Origin: Saccharospirillaceae bacterium
Lineage (GTDB): Bacteria; Pseudomonadota; Gammaproteobacteria; Pseudomonadales; Oceanobacteraceae
Assembly (NCBI GenBank): GCA_022448365.1
Contig: JAKVCS010000001.1
Span: 1 to 64,000, forward strand
Length of the DNA stretch: 64,000 nucleotides
Direction of reading: 5' to 3'
Positions 1 through 8,310 of the stretch are shown piece by piece. Position 1 is the first letter of the stretch, and every line of letters begins with the position of its first letter. The position numbers were made by a program, and so were the translations under genes. The notes under the pieces are model-generated. The model saw only the letters and a list, made by a program, of their open reading frames with translations. It ran no database searches and was not told where the DNA came from.

Positions 1-1
1 G

Positions 2-77
2 TGGCATCCCCAAGGGGATTCGAACCCCTGTTACCGCCGTGAAAGGGCGGTGTCCTAGGCCTCTAGACGATGGGGAC
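2..77 (-). tRNA. tRNA-Glu (anticodon TTC)
   Basis: On the minus strand the sequence folds into a standard 76-nt cloverleaf. The acceptor arm pairs GTCCCCA with TGGGGAT (a G-U closes it), the discriminator is G, and the CCA end is encoded. The anticodon TTC lies at 41-43 in the loop CTTTCAC, and the T arm carries GGTTCGAATCC. The body is almost identical to the E. coli tRNA-Glu as I remember it. No second tRNA follows before the window edge, so any partner lies outside. Confidence 0.97.
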
Positions 78-198
78 GTCTCAATCAAGGAGCGCGAATA
101 TTAGAGAGAGTCGGCCCTCGCGTCAACCCCTACAAATAAAAAAAATCCAACTACACTAAGGACATAGCTAACAATAGAACTCCCGGGATGGGGAAATA

Positions 199-936
199 AT
201 GTCGACCATGGCTCTGATCATTCTTGCCGTTTTTACCGCCATATCTGCCACTCTGGCCCTGTGGTTGATTCGCTGGCGGGAACAACAAAGATTACAGCGT
301 GCAAGAGCGTCGGTTGAGCTGATCGACTTTATCAACCTGCAACATAAACTGGCAGATAGACTGAACCCGTGGCTAAGCGGTGAATCGTTCAATTGGCTGT
401 GTCGAATGATCTCGCAAGCAGGCATGGATCTGGCGCACATTGGCTTGCCTATAAACAGCAAGGTAAAGCGCGTTATCCAACAAACTTCAGATTGGCTTGA
501 ATCCCCGCCCTACCTTAAGGCACACCTTCCTGAGGATGAACCCAAGGCCAAACAACTCCGAAAATCAATCCAACAGCAAATCGAGCTGATTAAGGCATGC
601 TACAAAAAAAGAATGATTGACCAACAGAAAGCCAGTCGACTGCTGAATGAGTTGCGCCTGCTGAACGTAAATCTCGTTACGACCGTATTCTTTTCGCAGG
701 CCAAGGCTGCCATCAGCATGAACAATCCCGCCAAGGCTGAACTTCAGCTCAATAAATTACTAAAAACGCTGAGGGCAATTCGAAACCCTAACGAAGATCA
801 ACGGAAGCTTGAGGCTGAAGCCCAAACGATGCTGCAGAACCTTGCGCCCCGCCCTACAATTGCAGTCAACAAACTGGCCGATGCCGCCGAACAATTAGCC
901 GAGGAACAAGAGTCGTGGAAGAAGAAACACTTCTAA
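199..936 (+). CDS. Hypothetical membrane-anchored protein
   Basis: I do not recognise a family. The 245-residue product begins with one hydrophobic segment (about residues 4-24, ending in LIRWREQQ), which by the positive-inside rule suggests an N-terminal anchor with the rest in the cytoplasm. The remainder is highly charged, rich in Lys, Gln and Glu, and looks helical, with a likely coiled coil around residues 105-150 and another near the C-terminus. The start ATG follows GGGGAAATA. A second ATG three codons on would give nearly the same protein. It ends 17 bases before the convergent ohrR stop. Function unknown. Confidence 0.75.
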   Translation: MSTMALIILAVFTAISATLALWLIRWREQQRLQRARASVELIDFINLQHKLADRLNPWLSGESFNWLCRMISQAGMDLAHIGLPINSKVKRVIQQTSDWLESPPYLKAHLPEDEPKAKQLRKSIQQQIELIKACYKKRMIDQQKASRLLNELRLLNVNLVTTVFFSQAKAAISMNNPAKAELQLNKLLKTLRAIRNPNEDQRKLEAEAQTMLQNLAPRPTIAVNKLADAAEQLAEEQESWKKKHF

Positions 937-953
937 CAACGACCATAAAGGTA

Positions 954-1406
954 TTATCGCCATAGCTTTAACCAAGAGCGTATCTTATCGCGCAGACCAA
1001 TGGCCTCATTGACATCAAACCCATGGCTACAAGCCAATTGGATCGGCACACTCGCCGCACGATCTCTCAAAGCAATACCGGCTTCGCTCAGCATCACCAA
1101 CACCACGCGCTCGTCCTGCTCAGATCGCTGTCGCGTTAACAAGCCGTTTGACTCCATTCGTTTCAGCAGCGGCGTAATCGTGCCGGTATCGAGCATCAAC
1201 TGCTGACAAAGGTGCTTAACCGATACCGGTAAGCGCTGCTCCTCGTAGTCCTGCCACAGCACCAGCATCACCAGATATTGCGGATAGGTTAGCCCCAAAG
1301 GTTTAAGGAGCGGCTGATACGCCTGGGTAATCTGACGAGACAAACTATAAACCGAGAAGCAGAGCTGGTTATCCAAATGCAACTGAGGAAGTTTCTTGAT
1401 GGTCAC
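954..1406 (-). CDS. ohrR: OhrR-type MarR-family peroxide sensor/repressor
   Basis: This 150-residue winged-helix protein matches OhrR organic-hydroperoxide repressors. The N-terminal block LDNQLCFSVYSLSR carries the peroxide-sensing cysteine (C16), followed by the family block LGLTYPQYLVMLVLW and the recognition region around TITPLLKRMESNGLL. C126 sits where 2-Cys OhrR proteins place the resolving cysteine, so oxidation probably forms a C16-C126 disulfide and releases DNA. The start is a GTG with a poor ribosome site, and no in-frame ATG exists before residue 46. It is the last gene after msrB and a glutathione peroxidase; no ohr gene is nearby, so its target here is probably the peroxidase. 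Confidence 0.9.
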   Translation of the reverse strand: MTIKKLPQLHLDNQLCFSVYSLSRQITQAYQPLLKPLGLTYPQYLVMLVLWQDYEEQRLPVSVKHLCQQLMLDTGTITPLLKRMESNGLLTRQRSEQDERVVLVMLSEAGIALRDRAASVPIQLACSHGFDVNEAIGLRDKIRSWLKLWR

Positions 1407-1444
1407 ACGATGGGTCTTTTATTGCGGAAATTGGAAGTTAGCAT

Positions 1445-1474
1445 TAATCAACCCGGCTAAGTGCGGGTTGATTA
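1445..1474 (-). terminator. Hairpin between glutathione peroxidase and ohrR
   Basis: An 11-bp perfect inverted repeat (TAATCAACCCG and its complement) surrounds an 8-base loop, 14 bases past the peroxidase stop codon. The following minus-strand sequence has only a weak T stretch, so this may attenuate rather than end transcription into ohrR. Confidence 0.55.
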
Positions 1475-1487
1475 GAATCATCAGAAA

Positions 1488-1967
1488 TCAGGCCAGCGCC
1501 GCTTCAATGTCAGCTTTCATGTCCTCTGGCTTTGTCGTCGGCGCATAACGCTTCAGGACCTGGCCTTCTTTATTCACCAAAAATTTGGTGAAGTTCCATT
1601 TAATGCCTTGGGTACCCATCACACCAGGCGCTGCCTTCTTAAGATCATCGTAAAGTGGCGCAGCATTCTCACCATTCACGTCGATTTTAGAAAACATTGG
1701 GAAAGATACACCGTAGTTCTTCTGGCAAAAGGCGCCAATTTCACTGGCATCACCCTGCTCTTGCTTACCGAACTGGTTGCACGGAAAACCCAATATCACC
1801 AGACCTTTCTCTTTATACTCCTGATAGATGGATTCCAGACCTTCGTATTGCGGTGTAAATCCGCACTTACTGGCCGTATTAACAATCAACACGACACTGC
1901 CTTGATAGTCAGCCAGGTCTTGCATTTCGCCACTTAACAATGGCATTTCGTAATTCAGTACGCTCAT
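1488..1967 (-). CDS. Thiol/glutathione peroxidase (BtuE/BsaA type)
   Basis: The 159-residue product is a cytosolic non-selenium glutathione-peroxidase-fold enzyme that reduces hydroperoxides. The peroxidatic cysteine is C35 in NTASKCGFTPQY. The other catalytic residues of the family are visible: Q69 in the FPCNQFGKQE block, and W124 and N125 in KWNFTKFLV. C81 in the block FCQKNYGVSFPMF is the likely resolving cysteine, which usually means thioredoxin rather than glutathione is the reductant. There is no signal peptide. A good ribosome site (AGGA) precedes the ATG. It lies downstream of msrB and upstream of ohrR, with a palindrome in its promoter region, so repression by OhrR and induction by organic peroxide is the natural model. 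Confidence 0.93.
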   Translation of the reverse strand: MSVLNYEMPLLSGEMQDLADYQGSVVLIVNTASKCGFTPQYEGLESIYQEYKEKGLVILGFPCNQFGKQEQGDASEIGAFCQKNYGVSFPMFSKIDVNGENAAPLYDDLKKAAPGVMGTQGIKWNFTKFLVNKEGQVLKRYAPTTKPEDMKADIEAALA

Positions 1968-2000
1968 CCGGAAGTCCTCACCTTATGTATTTTGCACACT

Positions 2001-2018
2001 TATATTGCACACAATATA
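2001..2018. promoter_or_regulatory. Palindromic candidate OhrR operator
   Basis: The sequence TATATTGCACACAATATA is a perfect 7-4-7 inverted repeat, 34-51 bases upstream of the peroxidase start codon. An adjacent half-repeat TTGCACAC recurs at 1992-1999, 13 bases away. MarR-family dimers bind palindromes of this size and AT-richness, and ohrR is two genes away. Binding by OhrR is inference. Confidence 0.5.
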
Positions 2019-2092
2019 TATCATTAAAGAAAACCTCAAGAAGGCATTCACGACAACGACCATGGCATAAACGCCACCAGGTCGTAGCCCAC

Positions 2093-2491
2093 CTAACTAT
2101 CTTCTGGGTTAAGTCGAATAGACGCTGAGTTAATGCAGTAGCGCAACCCGGTCGGCGCTGGACCATCCGTAAAAACATGGCCGAGATGGGCATCGCAATG
2201 CTGGCAAACCACCTCCGTTCGCACCATAAAATGCGAGGTATCCTGGCGCTCTTCGATCACCTGCTCACTGGCAGGCTGAAAAAAGCTGGGCCAACCGCAT
2301 CCGGAGTCATACTTTGCATCCGAGAAGAACAACACCTCACCACAACACACACAGGTGTAACTGCCCTTCTGTTTGCAATCAAAGTATTTCCCGGTGAACG
2401 CACGCTCAGTGCCAGCCTCACGGGTAATATGATAGGTCTCCGGATCGAGCTCTTTGCGCCACTCTTCGGGGCTTTTATTTAATTTTTTCAC
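2093..2491 (-). CDS. msrB: Peptide methionine-(R)-S-oxide reductase
   Basis: The 132-residue protein reduces methionine-R-sulfoxide in proteins using thioredoxin. The active-site cysteine is C119 in [12 protein letters not shown]. The structural zinc site is formed by C47/C50 (CVCC) and C96/C99 (CQHC), and C65 lies in the conserved block SGCGWPSFF. Length and motifs match cytosolic MsrB, with no signal peptide. It is the first gene of a minus-strand oxidative-stress group (msrB, peroxidase, ohrR) and divergent from alaA. The 125-base gap to the peroxidase holds a palindrome, so msrB is probably transcribed separately from the peroxidase, at least in part. Confidence 0.96.
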   Translation of the reverse strand: MKKLNKSPEEWRKELDPETYHITREAGTERAFTGKYFDCKQKGSYTCVCCGEVLFFSDAKYDSGCGWPSFFQPASEQVIEERQDTSHFMVRTEVVCQHCDAHLGHVFTDGPAPTGLRYCINSASIRLNPEDS

Positions 2492-2594
2492 GATATGCCC
2501 TATTTCGTACCTGCCTGTGTAAGCGTATTATACTGCCTTTCGATTTTTTGAAGCTATTTCAATCTTTTAGAGCTTAACGAGGCAAAGCGGTTCC

Positions 2595-3812
2595 ATGCAG
2601 GAAATTAAGAAGTCCAACAAACTGGCCAATGTGTTTTACGACATTCGTGGACCCGTTCTGCATGCCGCGAAAAAACTGGAAGAAGAAGGTCATCGGATCC
2701 TCAAACTTAACATCGGCAACCCCAAGCCATTCGGTCTCGATGCGCCGGAGGAAATCATTCAGGACGTAATTTATAACCTACCGGATTCAGAAGGCTACAG
2801 CGATTCCAAAGGTTTGTTTTCAGCCCGCAAAGCCATTATGCAATACGCACAACAGAAGAATATTGCCAACGTTGCGATCGAAGACATCATCGTTGGTAAT
2901 GGTGTCAGCGAGCTGATCGTTATGTGTATGCAAGGCCTATTGAACAATGGCGACGAAGTACTGGTTCCATCGCCGGACTATCCGTTATGGACCGGTGCAG
3001 TCAGCCTCGCGGGTGGCAAGGCCGTACATTACACCTGCGATGAAGGTTCAGACTGGTTCCCCGACCTTGATGATATGCGAGCAAAAATCAGTGACAAGAC
3101 GCGGGCAATGGTGCTGATCAATCCAAACAATCCGACCGGTGCAGTGTACTCCGACGAGATGCTTAAGCAGATGCTGGAAATCGCCCGTCAAAACAATCTG
3201 ATCGTGTTTTCTGACGAGATCTACGACAAGATCCTGTTCGACGGCGAAACACATACATCAACCGCATCACTTGCAGATGATTTGCTGATTATTACCTTCA
3301 ATGGCCTATCTAAAAACTACCGACTGGCAGGCTTTCGCGCAGGTTGGATGATCATCAGTGGTGCAAAGCACCTGGCCAAGGATTATATCGAAGGCCTGGA
3401 AATGCTGGCCTCAATGCGACTGTGCTCCAACGTACCAGCCATGCATGCCATTCAAACCGCGCTGGGTGGTTATCAAAGCATTAATGACCTGGTCGCCCCA
3501 GGCGGTCGTATTTGCCAGCAACGTGATATCGCCTGGGAAACATTGAACAATATTGACGGCGTAAGTTGTGTAAAACCGAAAGGCGCACTCTATTGCTTCC
3601 CGAAAATGGACACCAGGAAGTTTAACATCCGCAACGATGAGCGCATGGTACTCGACTTATTAGAGCAGCAAAAGATTCTGATTGTTCACGGCACAGCCTT
3701 TAACTGGGCCTACCCGGATCATTTCCGGGTTGTGTTCCTGCCGCGCCCGGAAGACCTGACGGCAGCCATGGAACGTATGGAAGTGTTTTTCAATAACTAC
3801 CGTCAGCTGTAA
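2595..3812 (+). CDS. alaA: Glutamate-pyruvate aminotransferase AlaA
   Basis: This is a class I/II PLP aminotransferase of 405 residues, the same length as E. coli AlaA (YfbQ), and collinear with it from KSNKLANVFYDIRGPVL to the C-terminus. It makes alanine from pyruvate with glutamate as donor. The PLP lysine is K240 (FNGLSKNYR), with N179 in NPNNPTG, D207 in SDEIY and Y129 in PDYP as cofactor contacts. The C-terminal arginine block reads FRVVFLPRP. It is divergent from msrB. The small unknown gene downstream begins 25 bases after the stop, so the two may be cotranscribed. Confidence 0.95.
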   Translation: MQEIKKSNKLANVFYDIRGPVLHAAKKLEEEGHRILKLNIGNPKPFGLDAPEEIIQDVIYNLPDSEGYSDSKGLFSARKAIMQYAQQKNIANVAIEDIIVGNGVSELIVMCMQGLLNNGDEVLVPSPDYPLWTGAVSLAGGKAVHYTCDEGSDWFPDLDDMRAKISDKTRAMVLINPNNPTGAVYSDEMLKQMLEIARQNNLIVFSDEIYDKILFDGETHTSTASLADDLLIITFNGLSKNYRLAGFRAGWMIISGAKHLAKDYIEGLEMLASMRLCSNVPAMHAIQTALGGYQSINDLVAPGGRICQQRDIAWETLNNIDGVSCVKPKGALYCFPKMDTRKFNIRNDERMVLDLLEQQKILIVHGTAFNWAYPDHFRVVFLPRPEDLTAAMERMEVFFNNYRQL

Positions 3813-3836
3813 TCAACAACAGACAAGGTAACAATC

Positions 3837-4229
3837 GTGCTTGATGTCCATATCGATGATTTTTACAAAGATTGTGCCGTGGTTTTGTTGCAAGGTTTTC
3901 GCAATTTTCCACGAGCACAAACGCTGTTTATCGAGGATATTTCCGGGCCGGATGATGTGGATGAATTTGGATTACATTCGCCGCGCCACCAAGCAGCCTT
4001 TGGCGCGGTCATTTGGTTGAAGGATGAGGGGTTTATCCGCTTCAGTGAAATGGATGGTCAAAAGTCAGTCGATGATTTTATTCTTACCAGCCGATCATTC
4101 GCCCGCTTATTAAAACCCGATCCCAGCAACGATGGCGCTACCATTCTGGATACCATTGAATACGCGCGCCTGCAGGGAGACTCTCTGTTATTGGGTCATG
4201 TATTACGGGACCATTTCTTGTTTTTGTAG
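3837..4229 (+). CDS. Hypothetical acidic protein downstream of alaA
   Basis: I do not recognise this 130-residue protein. It is acidic and soluble-looking, with no signal peptide or membrane segment, and mixes short hydrophobic strands (CAVVLLQGF, AAFGAVIWLK) with charged stretches. The start is GTG preceded by AAGGTAACAATC, a fair ribosome site; the next in-frame Met is around residue 71, so GTG is needed for a full-length product. It follows alaA by 25 bases on the same strand. Nothing in the sequence gives a function. Confidence 0.75.
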   Translation: MLDVHIDDFYKDCAVVLLQGFRNFPRAQTLFIEDISGPDDVDEFGLHSPRHQAAFGAVIWLKDEGFIRFSEMDGQKSVDDFILTSRSFARLLKPDPSNDGATILDTIEYARLQGDSLLLGHVLRDHFLFL

Positions 4230-4319
4230 CAACAAAAGCTCTCAGCCAGTAGGATACACAGGGCTTCTTTTACACTTACTTACCGATAAAAAAGCTGCAG
4301 CCGTGTTGCTTTTGTGTAA

Positions 4320-4338
4320 AATAAGAATCCTTCTCATT
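4320..4338 (+). promoter_or_regulatory. Candidate Fur box upstream of fbpA
   Basis: AATAAGAATCCTTCTCATT is an imperfect palindrome: the outer nonamers match in 7 of 9 positions when one is reversed. On the other strand it reads TGAGAAG-G-ATTCTTA, close to the 7-1-7 Fur pattern TGATAAT-N-ATTATCA (5 of 7 in each half). It ends 21 bases before the fbpA start, where a bound Fe-Fur repressor would block expression. Confidence 0.6.
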
Positions 4339-4359
4339 CAGGACATTTTGGAGCCACCC

Positions 4360-5373
4360 ATGCGTTTCGCTTCTTTTGTAGCCGCGGGTATCGTAGCCAC
4401 ACTTTCCTTACCTGCTGCGGCTACCGATCAGGTAAATATTTATTCATTTCGCCAGCCATTCCTGATTGAACCTATTTTAAAAGAGTTCACTGCCGAAACC
4501 GGCATCAAAACCAAGGTTGTTTTTGCAAAAAAAGGACTGATTCAACGCCTGAAGCGTGAAGGTGAACTGTCGCCTGCTGACATCGTATTAACCTCTAATT
4601 TCTCAAAATTGTTACAACTGAAAGACGAGAAACTGACCCAGCCCTACAAACTCAGCACTCAACTGGAAAAAAATATTCCAGCCAGGTTCCGTGATACCGG
4701 TAATCAGTGGTTGGCATTAACACAGCGCGTCCGTAACGTTTATTCGTCAAAAGAGCGCGCTGGCGATCAAAGCAAAATTCAGTATGAAGATTTAGCAAAA
4801 GCCGAGTTTAAAGGAAAGATCTGTACCCGTAGCGGTAAACACCCATACAACCTTGGGTTAATTGCATCGATGATTGCGCACCACGGCGAAGCAGAAACGG
4901 AAAATTGGTTGCGTGGTGTTAAAGCCAACCTGGCGCGTAAGCCACAAGGCAACGATCGTGCACAAGTGAAAGCCATCAAAGAAGGCCTGTGCGATGTTTC
5001 ACTGGGCAACAGTTATTACCTGGGCAAAATGCTGCAGGACAAAAATCAAATTGCCTGGGCCGAAGCAGTCAATCTGAATTTCCCGAACCAGACCAACCGT
5101 GGTTCTCACATCAACGTATCAGGCGCTGTTATTGCGGCACACGCACCACACAAAGCAGAAGCACAGAAACTGTTGAACTTCCTGTCGGGCGACAAAGCAC
5201 AAAAGCTGTACGCAGAACTGAATATGGAATACCCGGTCAAACCTGGCGTTCCGGCTTCCGAACTTGTTCGAAGCTGGGGCAAATTCAAAGCTGATGAACT
5301 GCCATTGGTTAAGATCGCAGAAAATCGCAAAGCCGCACTGAAACTGGTCGATAAAGTGGGTTTTGATCTGTAA
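4360..5373 (+). CDS. fbpA: Periplasmic Fe(III)-binding protein of an ABC importer
   Basis: The 337-residue product is a ferric-iron solute-binding protein of the FbpA/FutA family. The signal peptide (MRFASFVAAGIVATLSLPAAA) is followed by the mature start TDQVNIYSFRQPFLIEPI, typical of the family. The paired tyrosines in GNSYYLGKM are the expected iron ligands, and the conserved RVRNVYSS and NRGSHINVSGAVI blocks are present. The ATG at 4360 is chosen because the signal peptide begins there; longer in-frame readings upstream run through non-coding sequence. A Fur-box-like palindrome lies just upstream. Permease and ATPase genes follow, so the three form one iron importer delivering Fe(III) from periplasm to cytoplasm. 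Confidence 0.93.
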   Translation: MRFASFVAAGIVATLSLPAAATDQVNIYSFRQPFLIEPILKEFTAETGIKTKVVFAKKGLIQRLKREGELSPADIVLTSNFSKLLQLKDEKLTQPYKLSTQLEKNIPARFRDTGNQWLALTQRVRNVYSSKERAGDQSKIQYEDLAKAEFKGKICTRSGKHPYNLGLIASMIAHHGEAETENWLRGVKANLARKPQGNDRAQVKAIKEGLCDVSLGNSYYLGKMLQDKNQIAWAEAVNLNFPNQTNRGSHINVSGAVIAAHAPHKAEAQKLLNFLSGDKAQKLYAELNMEYPVKPGVPASELVRSWGKFKADELPLVKIAENRKAALKLVDKVGFDL

Positions 5374-5434
5374 TCCATTTCGATCTGGTGTCGTTTCGAC
5401 ATATAATCGCGGTTTTAGCTGACACCTCGAATGT

Positions 5435-7150
5435 ATGAAATCGGCATCCATACCAGCCAGCAAATCTGAACAGAGCCCGCAAACAGCGGGCTCTGGTGTT
5501 TCAGTCGGGAGCTCTCTACTGGCAAATCTGCAGCGTCCGGCCAGCTTACTCATCAGCATTCTGCTGTTTATGCCGGTTGTTGCTCTCATACTGGAATCGC
5601 TGCTGGATTTCGGACGAAGTAACAACGACAGTACTTTTGCCGAACTCGCCGATACAGTATTAGTCAGCTACACCATCAACAGTGTATTAGTGGTGTCTGG
5701 CGCCGTTATTTTTGCTGCGATGCTCGCTATACTTCCGGCATGGTGGTGTTCTCATTACGAATTTAAGGGACGTCGCCTGCTCCAGTGGGCACTGGTTTTT
5801 CCACTGGCGATTCCCGCTTATATTTCGGCGTATATTTATACCGAATTATTCGACTATGCGGGCCCTATCCAAACCGCAATGAGGGCAATATTTGCCTGGC
5901 AGTCACCGCAAGACTATTGGTTCCCTGATATCCGCAGCCGATGGGGCGCTAGCCTGATGTTAGCTTTGGCGCTCTACCCTTATATTTATTTATTGTTGCG
6001 TAATGCATTCAGTCGTCGCTCAGAAAATCTGGCAAACGCGGCCAGACTGATGGGCGCCAGTCGCCACCGGATCTTTTTCTCAATTGAGTTACCTTTGGTA
6101 CGCCCTGCGCTTGTCATTGGTTGCACACTGGTCGCAATGGAGTCACTGGCCGACTACGGCACGGTTCATCTGTTTGCCATCAGTACTTTAACCACCGCTA
6201 TATACGACAGCTGGCTGGTCTATGGCAGCCTCACGACAGCCGCTAAAATCTCGTGTCTGATGTTATTGTTTGTAGTCATTCTGGTCAGTGCAGAAAAATA
6301 CAACCGACGTCGGCAACGATTCTTTGAAGGGCGTAATCAGAAGCTGGAAGCGACCAGACAATCCGCGGGACTCAAAAAAACCCTGATAATCTGGGGTGTT
6401 TGTGCTGTTATTGTGATTGCTGGTTTTGTCTACCCTGTGGTCACTCTGATCGGCTACACATCGACGTATCTTTCCGAAAATCTCAGTGGGAATCTCTGGC
6501 AGCACAGCCAGAGTACTTTTATACTTGCTGCCTGTGCGGCGTTAATCGCAACCGCCATTGCGTTGCTGTTCAATAGCCAGGTTCGCTTTCAACCGTCACC
6601 GATCAATCGCAATGTACTGGCCATCTCATCCCTTGGCTACGCCCTACCCGGAACCGTATTGGCCATCGGATTATTAATACCACTCACTCAGGCCGATCTT
6701 GGACTCAACCGGTTATTGGTCAGTTGGGATATGGATCGGCTGGGCCTGATATTTTCAGGAACAAGCTTTGCGCTAATTCTCGCTTTTGTCATTCGATTCG
6801 CAGCAATTTCCAATGGCAGTATTCAGGCCGCCTACCAGCAAATACCCGTTAACCTTGATTCGGCGGCGCAAATATTGGGTTCCAACCGAGGACGAACATT
6901 TCAGAAAATCCACTGGCCGCTGCTCAAACCTGCGATCATTTCGGCGCTGCTATTGGTATTTATCGAATGCGTAAAAGAGCTGCCAGCATCACTGCTGTTA
7001 AGGCCGTTTGATTTCGAGACCCTGGCCACTTTCGTTTTTCAATATGCCTCAGATGAACATCTGGAACATGCAGCTTTGGCCGCCCTGCTAATTGTGGCTG
7101 TGAGCCTACTGCCTATCGCTTTATTATCCCGAACCCAGAAAATGGACTAA
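5435..7150 (+). CDS. fbpB: Fe(III) ABC transporter permease, fused two-domain type
   Basis: The 571-residue inner-membrane protein carries two tandem binding-protein-dependent permease domains with about twelve membrane helices, as in FbpB/HitB. Each half has its ATPase-contact (EAA-like) loop: NAARLMGASRHRIFFSIELP around residues 200-220 and DSAAQILGSNRGRTFQKIHWP around 478-498. A Ser/Gln-rich cytoplasmic N-tail precedes the first helix. No strong ribosome site is visible before the ATG, so expression may depend on cotranscription with fbpA, 61 bases upstream. The ATPase gene starts 2 bases after the stop codon, indicating translational coupling. Confidence 0.93.
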   Translation: MKSASIPASKSEQSPQTAGSGVSVGSSLLANLQRPASLLISILLFMPVVALILESLLDFGRSNNDSTFAELADTVLVSYTINSVLVVSGAVIFAAMLAILPAWWCSHYEFKGRRLLQWALVFPLAIPAYISAYIYTELFDYAGPIQTAMRAIFAWQSPQDYWFPDIRSRWGASLMLALALYPYIYLLLRNAFSRRSENLANAARLMGASRHRIFFSIELPLVRPALVIGCTLVAMESLADYGTVHLFAISTLTTAIYDSWLVYGSLTTAAKISCLMLLFVVILVSAEKYNRRRQRFFEGRNQKLEATRQSAGLKKTLIIWGVCAVIVIAGFVYPVVTLIGYTSTYLSENLSGNLWQHSQSTFILAACAALIATAIALLFNSQVRFQPSPINRNVLAISSLGYALPGTVLAIGLLIPLTQADLGLNRLLVSWDMDRLGLIFSGTSFALILAFVIRFAAISNGSIQAAYQQIPVNLDSAAQILGSNRGRTFQKIHWPLLKPAIISALLLVFIECVKELPASLLLRPFDFETLATFVFQYASDEHLEHAALAALLIVAVSLLPIALLSRTQKMD

Positions 7151-7152
7151 TT

Positions 7153-8190
7153 ATGAAAGCTCTGAGTGCACACAACCTGAACCTGTCGTTTGCCAACACT
7201 CAGGTGCTGAAGAATTTCAGCCTCGAACTGCAACAAGGAGAAATTCTTTGCTTACTGGGCCCCAGTGGTTGTGGAAAAACAACGGCATTAAAAACGATTG
7301 CCGGGTTACTTCCATCTGATAATGGCAGAATTGAGTTATTTGGAAATACGGTGGTCGACGAGCGCTTTAATCTGCCACCGCAACAGCGCCAAATAGGATT
7401 TATTTTCCAGGACTATGCATTATTCCCGCACATGACAGTGGCCAAAAATATTGCTTATGGTTTGACGTCCTTGGCGAAAGAGGAGCAACTGCAACGAATT
7501 CGCGATGTATTGACTCTGGTGGAGTTACCGCTACTGGAAAACCGCTATCCGCACGAGTTATCGGGTGGTCAGCAACAACGTATTGCGCTGGCACGTGCAT
7601 TAGCAAATAAACCCAAGCTGCTATTAATGGACGAGCCATTTTCGAACGTTGATACTCAAGTCAAGCGGCGCATGATGGCTGAATTGCGAGCACTATTGAA
7701 ACAAGCAGGTATCAGTGTGATTTTTGTCACGCACGCAAAAGATGAAGCATTTGCCTTCGCTGATAAAACCGCAGTGATGATTAACGGTGCACTGCAACAG
7801 TGTGACACACCTGCTCAGGTGTTTAATAATCCGGCCAATCTGAATGTCGCGCATTTTATGGAAGCAGGCAATTTATGTCCGCAGCATTACCTCGATCAGA
7901 TCTTTGTTACTCAATCGCTGCAAGGCATTAAGGATATAACAGGAACAGCCTTGTTTAAGCGCCACCTGCTTTCCGTACATCCGACACACAATGGCAATGG
8001 TATGGTTAGTGATATCCAATTTACCGGACGCGGCCACTTAATATCGATTGAATTTCCACAATTCAGTATCGACAACTGGCAAGCCGAATGTGACGAACAG
8101 CCTGCGGTCAGCATCGGAGACAAGGTATCTCTCAGCTACCGGGACAAACCCGTTATTCTTAACGGATGTCCGGACGAACAAACAATATAA
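7153..8190 (+). CDS. fbpC: Fe(III) ABC transporter ATPase
   Basis: The 345-residue ATP-binding subunit powers the ferric importer on the cytoplasmic face. Walker A is GPSGCGKTT (36-44), the Q-loop glutamine is Q86 (FIFQDYALF), the ABC signature is LSGGQQQR (136-143), Walker B is LLLMDEP with D160/E161, and the switch histidine is H194 (FVTHAKDEA). The C-terminal third is a TOBE-type domain, as in FbpC and PotA. The start is 2 bases from the permease stop. A strong hairpin follows the gene, ending the fbpABC unit. Confidence 0.95.
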   Translation: MKALSAHNLNLSFANTQVLKNFSLELQQGEILCLLGPSGCGKTTALKTIAGLLPSDNGRIELFGNTVVDERFNLPPQQRQIGFIFQDYALFPHMTVAKNIAYGLTSLAKEEQLQRIRDVLTLVELPLLENRYPHELSGGQQQRIALARALANKPKLLLMDEPFSNVDTQVKRRMMAELRALLKQAGISVIFVTHAKDEAFAFADKTAVMINGALQQCDTPAQVFNNPANLNVAHFMEAGNLCPQHYLDQIFVTQSLQGIKDITGTALFKRHLLSVHPTHNGNGMVSDIQFTGRGHLISIEFPQFSIDNWQAECDEQPAVSIGDKVSLSYRDKPVILNGCPDEQTI

Positions 8191-8230
8191 GCCTGACTCA
8201 GAAAATACCAGAAGAATGAAACCCGAAATA

Positions 8231-8259
8231 ACAACCCCCAGCCAGCAGCTGGGGGTTGT
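8231..8259. terminator. Bidirectional terminator between fbpC and the TonB receptor
   Basis: A perfect 12-bp stem (ACAACCCCCAGC and its complement) with a 5-base loop lies between two convergent genes. The T tracts on either side are modest (AGTCCTTTCT on plus, TATTTCGGGTTT on minus), so it probably serves both directions. Confidence 0.8.
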
Positions 8260-8310
8260 AGTCCTTTCTGTACCCTTAAATGGTGTTACTCAGGGTTTGA
8301 TATCGTTAGA

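Noticed and set aside
4132-4359. Upstream in-frame extension of fbpA
   Set aside because: It overlaps the preceding gene and a Fur-like promoter, and the signal peptide begins at 4360.
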